Below are positions 11,118 to 20,942 of a DNA stretch of 64,000 nt, piece after piece (position 1 is the stretch's first letter; every line of letters begins with the position of its first letter). Origin of the DNA: Strigamia acuminata. Its lineage: Eukaryota > Arthropoda > Chilopoda > Geophilomorpha > Linotaeniidae. The position numbers and the translations under genes are program-made. Below the pieces are notes generated by a model, which was not told the origin of the DNA, ran no database searches, and saw nothing but the letters and a program-made list of their open reading frames with translations. The DNA lies in assembly GCA_949358305.1 (NCBI GenBank), contig OX442314.1, forward strand, positions 55,065,369 through 55,129,368, in the 5' to 3' direction.

Positions 11118-11324
11118 TATACTCTGGCCATGCATAACTTGAGCCTAAATCCGAGCCTCATTACTCACTCTGTGCCACAGTCTCTATACTGTGCTCTGTG
11201 CTGCCACCAGAGAAAATAGTTCAGAGTTTAATGCTTGCTTCTGGTGTTTGGATCTATTTTCTTGTATCACTACACCAGAGAAAAGGCTCGGATTTAGGCT
11301 CAAGTTATGCATGGCCAGAGTATA
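11118..11324. repeat. Perfect 40-bp inverted repeat with 127-bp loop
   Basis: The arm 11118-11157 (starting TATACTCTGGCCATGCATAA) is exactly the reverse complement of 11285-11324. The 127-bp loop has no recognised gene. Transcription would give a long hairpin RNA. Confidence 0.9.
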
Positions 11325-12660
11325 ACTGCGGACTTCATTTACCCAATATTTTGGAAGGCAGTTGGTTACATCGAAAAGGAGATTGGATTAAAGATACTAT
11401 ACGTATTTATTCTGAATTAATTATTCTGGATTTGATGACAGCTCTCTCCACCAGAGAAGAGGTGGCTACCCACAGCCTAACTGAGAAGTCTTGTGCTGGT
11501 AATCCCAGCCAAAATGGTATTATTAAGCCTCAGCTTTTTATAGATAAGGTTGCAGCTATAAAAGATAAAAAAAATCTCTGGTTTTACCTATAAAATATAT
11601 TATACTATTTTTCTTATTCTTTGCAGCTTCCACTGAAAAAAAATTTGCTGACCGAAAGCTATCTGATGTGACATCAGCCATTGCAGCAAAATTAAATAAT
11701 GAAGCAAAAGCTTGGAAAGCTGAAACTTAAAATAAAATAAAATGTTGAATATGAAAAAAATTGCGATCAGGATTTCAAGAACAATGTGAGCTATGAAAGA
11801 CAAGAAAAGTAAATGCTGGTGTATTTGAAGATATATACAATGGTGTAATATAGAAAGAATGGGGAGAAAAAGTTATTTTAAAAACAATGACATGCATTCA
11901 TGTTAAATGTGGATTGCTACCAACCTCACAAGCATATTGTCACATCTCTGGGAGTTATCTACTTGACTCTGCTTAGTCTCCCAAGAGAAGACAGAATAGA
12001 CAAGAAAATGTATTTATATTTTGGTTATTGCGTACACCACCTGTAACAACATTTTTAGCATCTTTCGCTAAAGAGTTGCAAAAGTCATGGACTGATGGTT
12101 ACATGTTAACTACACACAACACCCCTAACCAAGTTGTAAAAGCTGAAATGACCTTTAGTAAACCCAAGTAAAGAAGAAAGGCAATATCAGATAAACAATT
12201 ACTAGAAAAGAGAGACTGGCCAAGACTTTTAACCAAATTTCACGTCACAATGGCAATTGTGTATACCACTGAACAAGTGTGTCATCAATGCGGCAATAGC
12301 TCATATGGAAGATTAATTACCGGTAAACACAGTAGAAAGAAAACAAATCTAATTTTCAAAATGTGCAAATATTTAAATATACCCATATCTCATATTTATC
12401 GCCTTAAACAATATTCCTGTTGATGAGGAATGTGAATGGATAAAAATGAAAAAAATATTCACTCCTTCACAGCAACTTAAATAATTGATGTTTAAATAAT
12501 TAAATTAAATGCTAAGTTTTTAGAATGAACACCATGTTAAAATTGCTTCATGCTGCATTCATAGAATGGAGTACAGTCTTACAACAGCAATATCATGCAT
12601 TTGGTAAACGCTACATCCATAAACTAGAATGCAGGCTAACAATACCAAAAAATATAATTC
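11325..12660 (+). other. Unrecognised coding relics, no clear gene
   Basis: Short open stretches look protein-like but broken, for example ADRKLSDVTSAIAAKLNNEA near 11650 and FAKELQKSWTDGYML near 12065, the latter followed by a CHQCGNSS pattern near 12270. These may derive from a DNA transposon, but the motifs are too weak to name. Splice-like sites exist without a supported model. Confidence 0.3.
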
Positions 12661-12675
12661 AAATTCAAAACACTT

Positions 12676-13605
12676 GACCAGAGCTCTCATTCAGCACCAC
12701 TGCAATAACTGACCAGTGGCCCAGGGGCAACCACGAGGAGGTAGAGAGTTGGATTTCCTGCCCCCAATTCGCAAAACAAAATATCTTTGTAACATCTTTA
12801 ATGAAACGAATCAAATTATCGAATTATGCCCACGCGGCTCGCTAGAAATTACACAATGTCGGCGGCAACGGCCTGGTAAATTGAACACAGAAAAATCAAA
12901 ATTCTGTCCACATAACTCCTTGATTGAACACCTAGCAATGTGAAAAGCTAGAAATTAAATAAATTTGAAAAAATACCTGAGTAAAAACATCTTGCTTGAA
13001 TTTCAGCCAGGCGAATCTAACCGGGCGTTATCAACTCCGTACCAATTTAGAAAAGGTTGCCAAATCAATCTCGAAAATATTTCAAACGACACCACCAATC
13101 AGAACTTAGAAACAAGACCATCTAGAATCAAAATACTCGCAATTTAACTGAAGAAAAATAAAACAAATTGATGAGAAAACCAATCGAGAATGCGACGAAA
13201 ACCAGCGTACCGCTTGACTCCATTGTGTTGTGATAATTGTGCGACGGGGTTCACATTTCGAAGAACACGACTATTTTCTATATACAGAAACAATCCAATG
13301 ACTAACCGCCTAATGGATTTATTCTTTTCGACCGATTGTGTGTAATTGATTACTGCAAAAATTAAATTATTTCCCTAAATAATTTGCCCCCAATTCACAA
13401 AATAAAGTGTCTTCAACGAAACGAATCTAATTATTAAATTACGCCCACGCGGCTGACTAGAAATTCCACAATGGCGGCGGCAACGGCCTGGAAAATTGAA
13501 GAAAGAAAATAATCAAATCGTGTCCACACAACTCCTTGATTGAACAACGACAATGTGAAAAGCTTGAAATTAAATCAATTCGAATAAATACCTAATGACG
13601 ACGAT
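12676..13605 (+). repeat. ~220-bp direct repeats with shared GAGCTCTC-type header
   Basis: 12765-12985 and 13385-13605 share CCCCCAATTC(G/A)CAAAA, CGAAACGAATC-type blocks, CCCACGCGGCT, GGCGGCAACGGCCTGG and ACTCCTTGATTGAACA. The header before copy 1 (GAGCTCTCATTCAGCACCAC, then GAGGAGGTAGAGAGTTGGAT) recurs near 447, 27561 and 32597, so it belongs to a dispersed family. The P-like transposon is inserted about 70 bp beyond the second copy. Confidence 0.65.
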
Positions 13606-13676
13606 ATATCAGAAAACGAAAGGTTCGAAGAACGTGTGGCAACCGACGGAAGAAACAACATACTCGATGATAGAGC

Positions 13677-16600
13677 CACAGAATAACACAGAATGGACAC
13701 TCCGCCCACCGCGTTTGATGTTTAGTGAAGTGATTGTTGCGTCACAGCGACTGCAGCGCGACTAGCGGCGGCGATGGTCCTTCCATGGCAACAAGCAACA
13801 AAACAAACACGGAATGGCTTCTAATTTTTCTTCGAAGCTTCAAATGGAGCTAAAAAAAATCAACAACTCATTGGTATGTTTGCTAAACTACTAGTATGTA
13901 TTTATTTACTGACTAGTAATTTTTAAATATTTTCTTTTCTTATTTTTAACACTCCTCATTTTTCCATTAATTTCTTTCAACTTTCTATGAATTTTGATCT
14001 TATAAAATAAACACATTACAAATAATTTTGCATTTTTGCAGGTTGAAGGGAATACAACAACAGATTGGTCATTTGTTAAGCTACACAGAGTTTGGGAAAT
14101 ATTTTCTTTTTCAATAATTTTTGCAAAATTCTCATTAAACAGATTGTCACACATCTCAAGAAATTTTACCAAACCTTCACTTGGCAGATGTAAGTGGTGA
14201 AAATCGCTGTCAGTATTGTCGTATGCTTTAAAAAATGTTAAAAGCTGCCTGTCATGTGATAACACCTTTGTGTTATTCTGTAAGGATTGGATGCAAATAT
14301 CACATTCATGCCATGACAGTAACTTTTTTAAAACATAACCAGACATGTAAGTAATAACATTTTCATGCTCACTTGTGATTTCAGGTAATGTCAACAATGA
14401 AGAGGGAAACAACAATACCGAACTTGGAGTTGGAGCGAGATTAACATTTGCATTTGTCTGCTTTGATAATTGCGTAAGCGATTGCAACGAGCAAAGAATT
14501 ACATCTGTGTCGAATTGACAATTTGCTGCAGTACTTGATTTGAGTAAGGAATTAATGACAATTTTTTTGAAGATCTGATTGAATTGTGTTGGTGTTGGTG
14601 CATCATTACAGCCACCATGCTGCCTAACGGTGGAAAAGAAATTCTCAACTGGATCTTGGTTACATCTTCTTGTAGCAAGAGATTTGAAGTCGTAATTAAT
14701 TTTCAAGTCATCCCACAGCATCAGTATACCAATGATTGTTTGCTTCAGACCGCTGAAACAATTGTATTTACGTCTGCTGCCAATCACCTTTATTGAATCA
14801 ATCCACTGCACAGCAAACTTTAAGAATTCAATTTGTCCTAGAGTTAAAAGTATCATTAGCTGTATTATAATATTACCATAAATTTATTTTTATTATATTT
14901 ATTTTTTTTATTACCAGTTCCATCTGTCAGATGCCGTCGCATTTCTTTTGGATCCTTCAACTTGCTGCTGTTAAGGACATCAAACAACTTATCTAGTGTG
15001 AAGATAAACTGTGCAGTATGAGTTGCATCAAGTGGTGACAATTCTAAAAACAGAAATTCGTGATAAATGTTATTTATTTAATTATCTATTTATTTATTAA
15101 AATTGTATTTACTTGTTGCAGTGTGCATCATCATTCCTGCATACACCGAGTGGCTAAAAATTTGTGTGGCCAAGCGCACTTTCATTCTTTGAAATGGAGG
15201 AGGATCAATATGAGCTGGAGTTAATTTTGGTGCAGCTTGAACTGGCATGCATTTATCATGTTCAAAGAAATTGCGTATATGCTGCCATTTTGCAATTTTT
15301 CCATCAAATTCGATGTCATGAGCATGCAAGCAATTTCTTATATTTTTAAATAAATGTGGAACATCATAAATGCAATATACCTTTTCATTGCCAAACTCAA
15401 AATAGGGTTTCTCGATGGTAACATTCAATTCCTCTTTAAAATACTGCAAATTACTTGCACCCTGATCGCACACAAACAGCTTCACAGTTAAGTTGGCTTC
15501 TTTTAGCAATTGAAGAGTTTCTTTCAATGTTTTACTTAACTGCTGGCTGGTAACTCCTTGGCAGGTCAAGTTGTACGTGACTGCTTGCTTCCAGTTCATA
15601 TTTAATCCCCTCGCCAAAATCACATTGCTGTGAGTGGCCACATTTCCCGTGGAATTTTCTAAACCTTCAACTACATCTCGATGACAATTGTAGTGTAGGT
15701 CAAGTTTTAAGGACATGTCATCAAACATTATGGCACAAACTCTGTTCGCAGATGATAATGCTTTGGCTTTAAGTTTTAAAATACTAATGACATCTGTTTT
15801 TGTTCCAGGTCTGATTTCTATGCCTTCTACCCATCTGCGCAGTGACCTTTCACTCGGGAGGCAGAACATTTCATTCGCAAAACGATACGACTTGGGGCTC
15901 ATGAAATGCCAAGCTAAAGCCACCTGCTTATCCTCATTCGTCCACCGCCTAGCATGCTTATTACTGCTTGAAAACTTTAGTTGATTTGCAACAAATGCCA
16001 GTTGCAATCCAGTCAGATGATGCGATGCGTATTCAATTATCTGATCTGGCAAAGGAATGTTTGAAGAGGTGGCGTCACAGCTGTTGTGTGTTTTTGCTTC
16101 ATTTAGTCTCTGCTCCAATCGGTGCACTTTTTGAGTAAGTAATTTGATTGTATTGTTAGCTGCCTCCAATTTTTGAGATAAGCTTTCAATTATTAGCTTA
16201 TAATCCCACGACGACGAGGAATCTTGATTGGTAACAATACATGAAGCCACATTTGCAGAACAATCATCTTCCACGGGAACGGATTCGGGAACTGGATTTT
16301 CTACGACATCTTCTAAACTGGTAGCTATGTGTGCATTTTATTGTAACTATTATTAATTAATTATAATTTTTTTTAATTTTTTTTATAGATTACCATCACA
16401 TTTTCTTTTTTTAGGCTTCCACGGTTCCAATTGGCTCCTTTTTGTGGCTCTCTGTGTTCTCTCAGAATTTAAATTCAGCGGTTTTGGTGGATTTGGAACA
16501 TCAAATATAGTTGGAATGGCATTCCAAATCAATTTATTCCGCTCATTGATGTTCATAAATTGAGATGGCTCAAAATGATTGGCACAAACATAATTATTCT

Positions 16601-17166
16601 TGTGCAAATGTGCAGAATCAAAATTTTCAAGGTCTTTTCGTCTTAAATTAATAATCCACTGCTTAGATCTGTATAATTTTTACATGTAAAGAGAGAAAAG
16701 AATAAAATTTATTTGTACAAATTTATAAAAAAATTTATTTTGATTTTGATTTTTAATTTTAATTACTATTAAAATTTATTTCATTATTATTTCATTACCT
16801 CAAAGTATCCTTTTCATTTGGAAATCGAAATAAAGATAATCCTGGACATGCTCCTCTGTTGTTCAGGCATCCAATGGCAGAGCAATGATGTCCCTTTGAT
16901 TTTGACATTTTAAAAGTGATGGAGATAAAAATGAAAGCAGAAAAATGACAATGGAAACAATTTTTTATTTTTCCGCCAAAAAATCTTCAGAAAAATTACA
17001 TCATAAGCGATTGTTACGCAAATATTGACAAAATATAACATTAAAACTGATTTATTACGTTTGTTTACTTGTGTAACCACCATCGCCACCACCAGGGAGT
17101 TGCGTCGCCGATTGGCTCCGCCCATCTTCAAGATGGCGGTGAAGTGGCCATTCTGTGTTATTCTGT
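13677..17166 (-). mobile_element. P-element-like DNA transposon with TIRs and 8-bp TSD
   Basis: The left end CACAGAATAACACAGAATGG is matched by its reverse complement at the right end (19 of 20 bases inside the chosen boundary). The flanks carry an identical 8-bp duplication, GATAGAGC, at 13669-13676 and 17167-17174; P elements make 8-bp TSDs. The roughly 3.49-kb element holds one five-exon transposase gene on the minus strand and short AT-rich flanks. Intact ends, perfect TSD and open coding frame suggest a recent insertion that may be autonomous. Confidence 0.9.
13906..16908 (-). CDS. THAP-domain P-element-like transposase (five exons, ~885 aa)
   Basis: The enzyme would cut and rejoin element ends. 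Exons, all with GT-AG borders and matching phases, are 16908-16799, 16668-16394, 16324-15113, 15044/15043-14915 (the phase requires 15043) and 14837-13906. The total is 2658 nt, a multiple of three, with no internal stop. Exons 1-2 encode an N-terminal THAP zinc finger (C2CH: HHCSAIGC, later VCANHF), which binds element DNA in this family. Exon 3 starts with a leucine-rich coiled coil (KLIIESLSQKLEAANNTIKL) for oligomerisation, then the transposase core with VCAIMFDDMSL and LFVCDQGASN, the two catalytic aspartate blocks. Exon 5 has RRCNQDPVENFFS, carrying the last acidic residues. The length is similar to THAP9 and larger than Drosophila P transposase. Only computed splicing supports the model, but phase agreement at every junction is strong. 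Confidence 0.88.
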
Positions 17167-17174
17167 GATAGAGC

Positions 17175-17797
17175 TACGATTACAACGAGATGAATGACTG
17201 ATCAACGCTGCGTGGTGGCAAATAAGTGAAATAACGTCATTTCTTATGCGTATAAACACACTTGTAGTATTTTTTTATGACGTAATACCAATGAAATCGC
17301 AGTCATTGGTTACTGCACAAAGTTTTACGAAAACCCGAAACGTGGACAACGGAATATAAGTAAAAAATAAAATTTAAGAATAAAATTAGCAAAACAAAGT
17401 GCATAAATATTTGCTGAAAATATTCTTTTCCTCAAAAAATTTATTATTATTCTTAAAATGTCTTAGCCAAATAATTTTTCTTTTAATTTGTATATTTCTT
17501 CTTTTCTGCACAGGCTTGTGTTTATATACGTATATTCAAAATTCTAATTTCGTTGATACATGATTTCATTATTTACTTTTGTGTTAGTAATAAATTAAAT
17601 CTTCAACATTTAAACTTTTTGGAATAAGACGATGTGATATGTCTGCGAAACTATTTCGATCAAATTTATTTCACATTTTTTTATTAAAACAACACAAAAA
17701 AAATATTTAAAATAAAAAATATTGAATTGATACCTACTATTATCAGGAAGAATGAGAACGCTATGTTTGATATGGAATTGAATTCATCTTATAGCTA
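17175..17797. other. Intergenic, 3' flank of the PABPN1-like gene
   Basis: AT-rich. The right part (about 17700-17797) is the 3' UTR of the minus-strand gene at 17798. It shares ATTCTCATTCTTCCT(G/A)ATAAT and GGTATCAATTCAATA with the flank of the pseudogene copy near 20820-20860. Nothing else is recognised. Confidence 0.5.
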
Positions 17798-18646
17798 TTA
17801 ATACGGCGACGACCAATACCTAGTCCTAGGCCTTCGAGTGGGCCCATAACCTCCTCTCGCATTCGGACGATATTGTCCTCTCGGTGGCTGGTTTGTCGCC
17901 GTATAAATGCCCGATCGGTTAGTGCGTTTCGCGCACACCTTAATCGCTCTGCCCCTAAACAGAGATTCGTCCATGGCCAATGCGACCGCCACCGAATCCG
18001 AATCGACGAACTCCATGTATGCAAATACCTTAGGATGACCCGTGATCTTGTCGGCCATTATGGTGACTCTATCGACCGCACCGCATCCGACGAAATGTTG
18101 CACCAATTCGTCCGCCGACGCCCCGTAGTCGACGTTTCCGACGTAGATGGATCGCGAATCCGACTCCGCCGCGTTCATTAGCGGTGATTGCGAACCGGAA
18201 GATTCGCCACGATTTAGTAGTTCAATGTCCACTTGCTGTTGCTTCAATTTGGCCGTTTCCTCTGCAATTTCTCGCGCCCGGACTCTGAATTCTTCCAGCT
18301 GCGAATCGACATCGTTGCATACAACATCATGACCCCGATTCTCACTATCCAAAAGTGGAATGTTGACTGGTGAATCTTGGACAGGTGGAGCTGTTTCAAC
18401 CATCTCGCTGTCATCAAATAGTGTTTTGATTTTCCTATTCCAACGTCCATAAAGATGATTTCGAAACGTGTATTTATTTGTGCAACCAAGCCTACGAAGA
18501 ATATCTCCCCAAAAACAATCTGGCTTAGTGTATGCTTTAAACATCGATTCATTTTGGTTTCCAGCCTTGGTTTTAATTTCTGATCGTATTGCGCTGAGTA
18601 AATCTTGGTCAGAGATATCACTTGGTTGTTTACATGTAAAAACCAT
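17798..18646 (-). CDS. PABPN1/Pabp2-like RNA-binding protein with novel N-terminal domain, intronless
   Basis: A 282-residue ORF starting at ATG 18646. The C-terminal two thirds matches nuclear poly(A)-binding protein 2, which stimulates poly(A) polymerase. It has a coiled coil (about 112-143, with the LEEFRVRAREIAEETAKLK type), one RRM (about 165-240; RNP2 IYVGNV, RNP1 KVFAYMEF), then an Arg/Gly-rich tail ending WSSPY, very like the WYSPY end of known PABPN1. The usual acidic N-terminus is replaced by about 77 residues containing FWGDILRRLGCTNKYTFRNH, a domain I do not recognise. RNP1 has Val where the family has Gly. PABPN1 genes normally contain introns; none here, so it is probably a retrogene that gained a 5' segment. 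A related pseudogene lies 2.3 kb to the right. Confidence 0.85.
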   Translation of the reverse strand: MVFTCKQPSDISDQDLLSAIRSEIKTKAGNQNESMFKAYTKPDCFWGDILRRLGCTNKYTFRNHLYGRWNRKIKTLFDDSEMVETAPPVQDSPVNIPLLDSENRGHDVVCNDVDSQLEEFRVRAREIAEETAKLKQQQVDIELLNRGESSGSQSPLMNAAESDSRSIYVGNVDYGASADELVQHFVGCGAVDRVTIMADKITGHPKVFAYMEFVDSDSVAVALAMDESLFRGRAIKVCAKRTNRSGIYTATNQPPRGQYRPNARGGYGPTRRPRTRYWSSPY

Positions 18647-19555
18647 TTTTCACTTCTAAAAAGTCACAGTAACTTAAAAAAAATAACTTAACAGAGTCGT
18701 GTGTCGTGGGTAATAATGTGTTATTAAATTGGACCACTGGTATATTAATACAAAGCGAAATGTACGTGTTACGTCTTTGGTTCAGCACGGAACGTTATAC
18801 GAACGATCAGAATCGGAACTTTGTTGCACAGAGGCGTGCTGCAGGGAAGTTACACAGGGGTGGCTTCAGTCCTGCGATTTCAGACCAAAGATTTCATCAA
18901 TCAATCAAAAGTAAATTTATAACAAAATAACGCTTAATGTCTTTGGGGTCCCAAGGCACGTGACTACCTTCTCTCATCAACCTTTTATTGATTTAAACAG
19001 AGATCAAGAGATGGAAGAAATATTTCGTTCTGCGTTTTGCTCACCAAAACGTTACCAATCAGTTGCGGTATTTTTATCGTCACAAACAATTTAAAAACTT
19101 TTTTTATTTTTATTGTAAAGTGCCGGGCAATGACAAATTTTTAATAAATTTTCCACGCTTGATGCATGGCTGACGGCTAGTCAACGTATTTCAAATGTCT
19201 TTTTTGAGTCAGCTGAAGCCTAAATGTTATTCAATGCAAGTTTGTCCTACAGCAGAACATTAATAAAAAATATTAGGCTTGTGAAATAATACTCGACATC
19301 GTCAAAAGAAATTTTGGACTGGGAATGGAACCAACTTTGTAAGAACAACAAAAAAGAGATTTTTAACATTTAATTTGAAATATAGGTTTTACATGTTTCG
19401 TTTGTGTTTTAAACATTTGGAAATTTAGCGAGAGAAAACAAATACCATTCAATACATGAATGTATGGAACAATGTAAGGAACTATGTTATTTTAATTATA
19501 CAAAATGAAACGCTCAAATAAAATCAGAAATCAACGATATATTTTCAGTTGCCTA
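18647..19555. other. Intergenic, promoter side of the PABPN1-like gene
   Basis: AT-rich with no recognised gene. It separates the divergently spaced minus-strand PABPN1-like gene from the 3' end of the zinc-finger gene. No TATA box is obvious upstream of 18646. Confidence 0.4.
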
Positions 19556-20149
19556 CTTTGAACACAAGGATAAGCACACAAATGGCACTGGAATGCTTTT
19601 TCCCCAGTATGGATTAATAAATGGATTTTTAAATTCCCACTTTGAACATAAGAATAAGAAAAAAAATAAAAATAAGAATAAGAACACAAGAATGGCACTT
19701 GAATGATTTTTCCCCAGTATGGATAAATAGATGGGTTTTTAAATTCCCACTTTTAACGCAAGAATAAGCACACAAATGACACTTTAATGGTTTTTTCCTT
19801 CTATGGGTTGCAATATGACATTTTAATGCTCCACTTGTAATGCTGGAATAAGCACACAAATGACACTTGAATGGTTTTTCCCCTGTATGAGTTGCAATAT
19901 GATATTTTAAATTCCCACTTTGAGCACAAGAATAAGCACACAAATGACACATAAATGGTTTTTCCCCAGTATGAGTTAATAAATGTCTTTTTAAATTCGC
20001 ATTTTGATTGCAGGAATACGTACAAAAATTACAGTTGAAAGGCTTTTCACCCGTGTGTACAAGCATGTGTCGTTTAAATTGCGAATAATATGAGCACGAA
20101 TAATCACAAAGATTGCAACACAAATCCTGGTGTTTTATCTTCATTTCTG
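19556..20149 (-). CDS. C2H2 zinc-finger protein (5 intact fingers, damaged 3' end)
   Basis: An exon starting after a possible acceptor (AAATCAG at about 20150) encodes five C2H2 fingers (C-x2-C-x12-H-x3-H) joined by HTGEKPF-type linkers, typical of DNA-binding transcription factors. The fingers share a YSC insert after the second cysteine. Finger four is followed by HRRKKPLK instead of the TGEK linker. After the start of finger six (KCHSC), a simple (TTATT-type) run near 19650-19680 shifts the frame and the ORF stops at 19629. Remains of the rest of finger six and a seventh finger are readable in another frame down to about 19556. A 5' exon is not resolved; the frame opens upstream to 20198. 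It may be a recent pseudogene or a truncated protein. Confidence 0.7.
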
Positions 20150-20942
20150 ATTTAAATAAAATATCAAAATATGAAGCTGAGTAGCAGATTGACATCAACT
20201 GTATTTATCACGAAGTGAATTCGTATTCTGAAATTAAAACAAGTAAAATAACTAACTAAGCTCAATTAATGTCATAAATAATCTTACCGTGCTCACTGAG
20301 AATGGAATTGATGGATCACAGTGCAAGAAAGTTAAACCAACGAATTAAAATGCAGCAAGGATGAGACAAGTTTCTGGGTAATTAATTCACGAGAAGTGTC
20401 TCGAGGAGTTTAGATCGACACGACCAAGATGATGGTTGTTCTGATTCCGAGATACAGCGCGCCCAATTTGTCTTGTTTCCTCTGAAACCTCTAAGCAAAT
20501 TCAGTTTTATAAAATCAAAACAAATCGACAAGCATTGCATTAAATTATATTTACTGATATTTGAAGATTTTACGAGGTATTTCCCGTTTCTCAGAGCCCG
20601 TTTTGACGCACTACAATACGTTGATGTTCCGTCGTTGAGGTGACATGGCGGCCATTCCAATTCCAGTTGAGTTTCCAATTGTTGCGCAGTAAGCTACCGG
20701 AAAGTATTGAACTAGAAAATCGCATCACGAACTTTCATTATTTATTTCAAATATATTTATTAAACAACATCAAAGAAATAAAAGTAAACAAATAAATAAA
20801 AAAAAGTTGAACTATTGAATTGATACCTATTATTATTAGGAAGAATGAGAATGGTACGTTTGGTATGGAACTAAACTCAACTTATTGCTACGCGACGACC
20901 AATATCGAGTCCTAGGTCGTCGAGTGGGCCCCTAAACCTATC
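20150..20942. other. Intergenic, possible 5' region of the zinc-finger gene
   Basis: Contains GGCCGCCATGTCACC on the minus strand near 20640, a Kozak-like start that stops after 11 codons. From about 20820 the sequence is the 3' flank of the PABPN1-like pseudogene. No supported gene. Confidence 0.35.
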
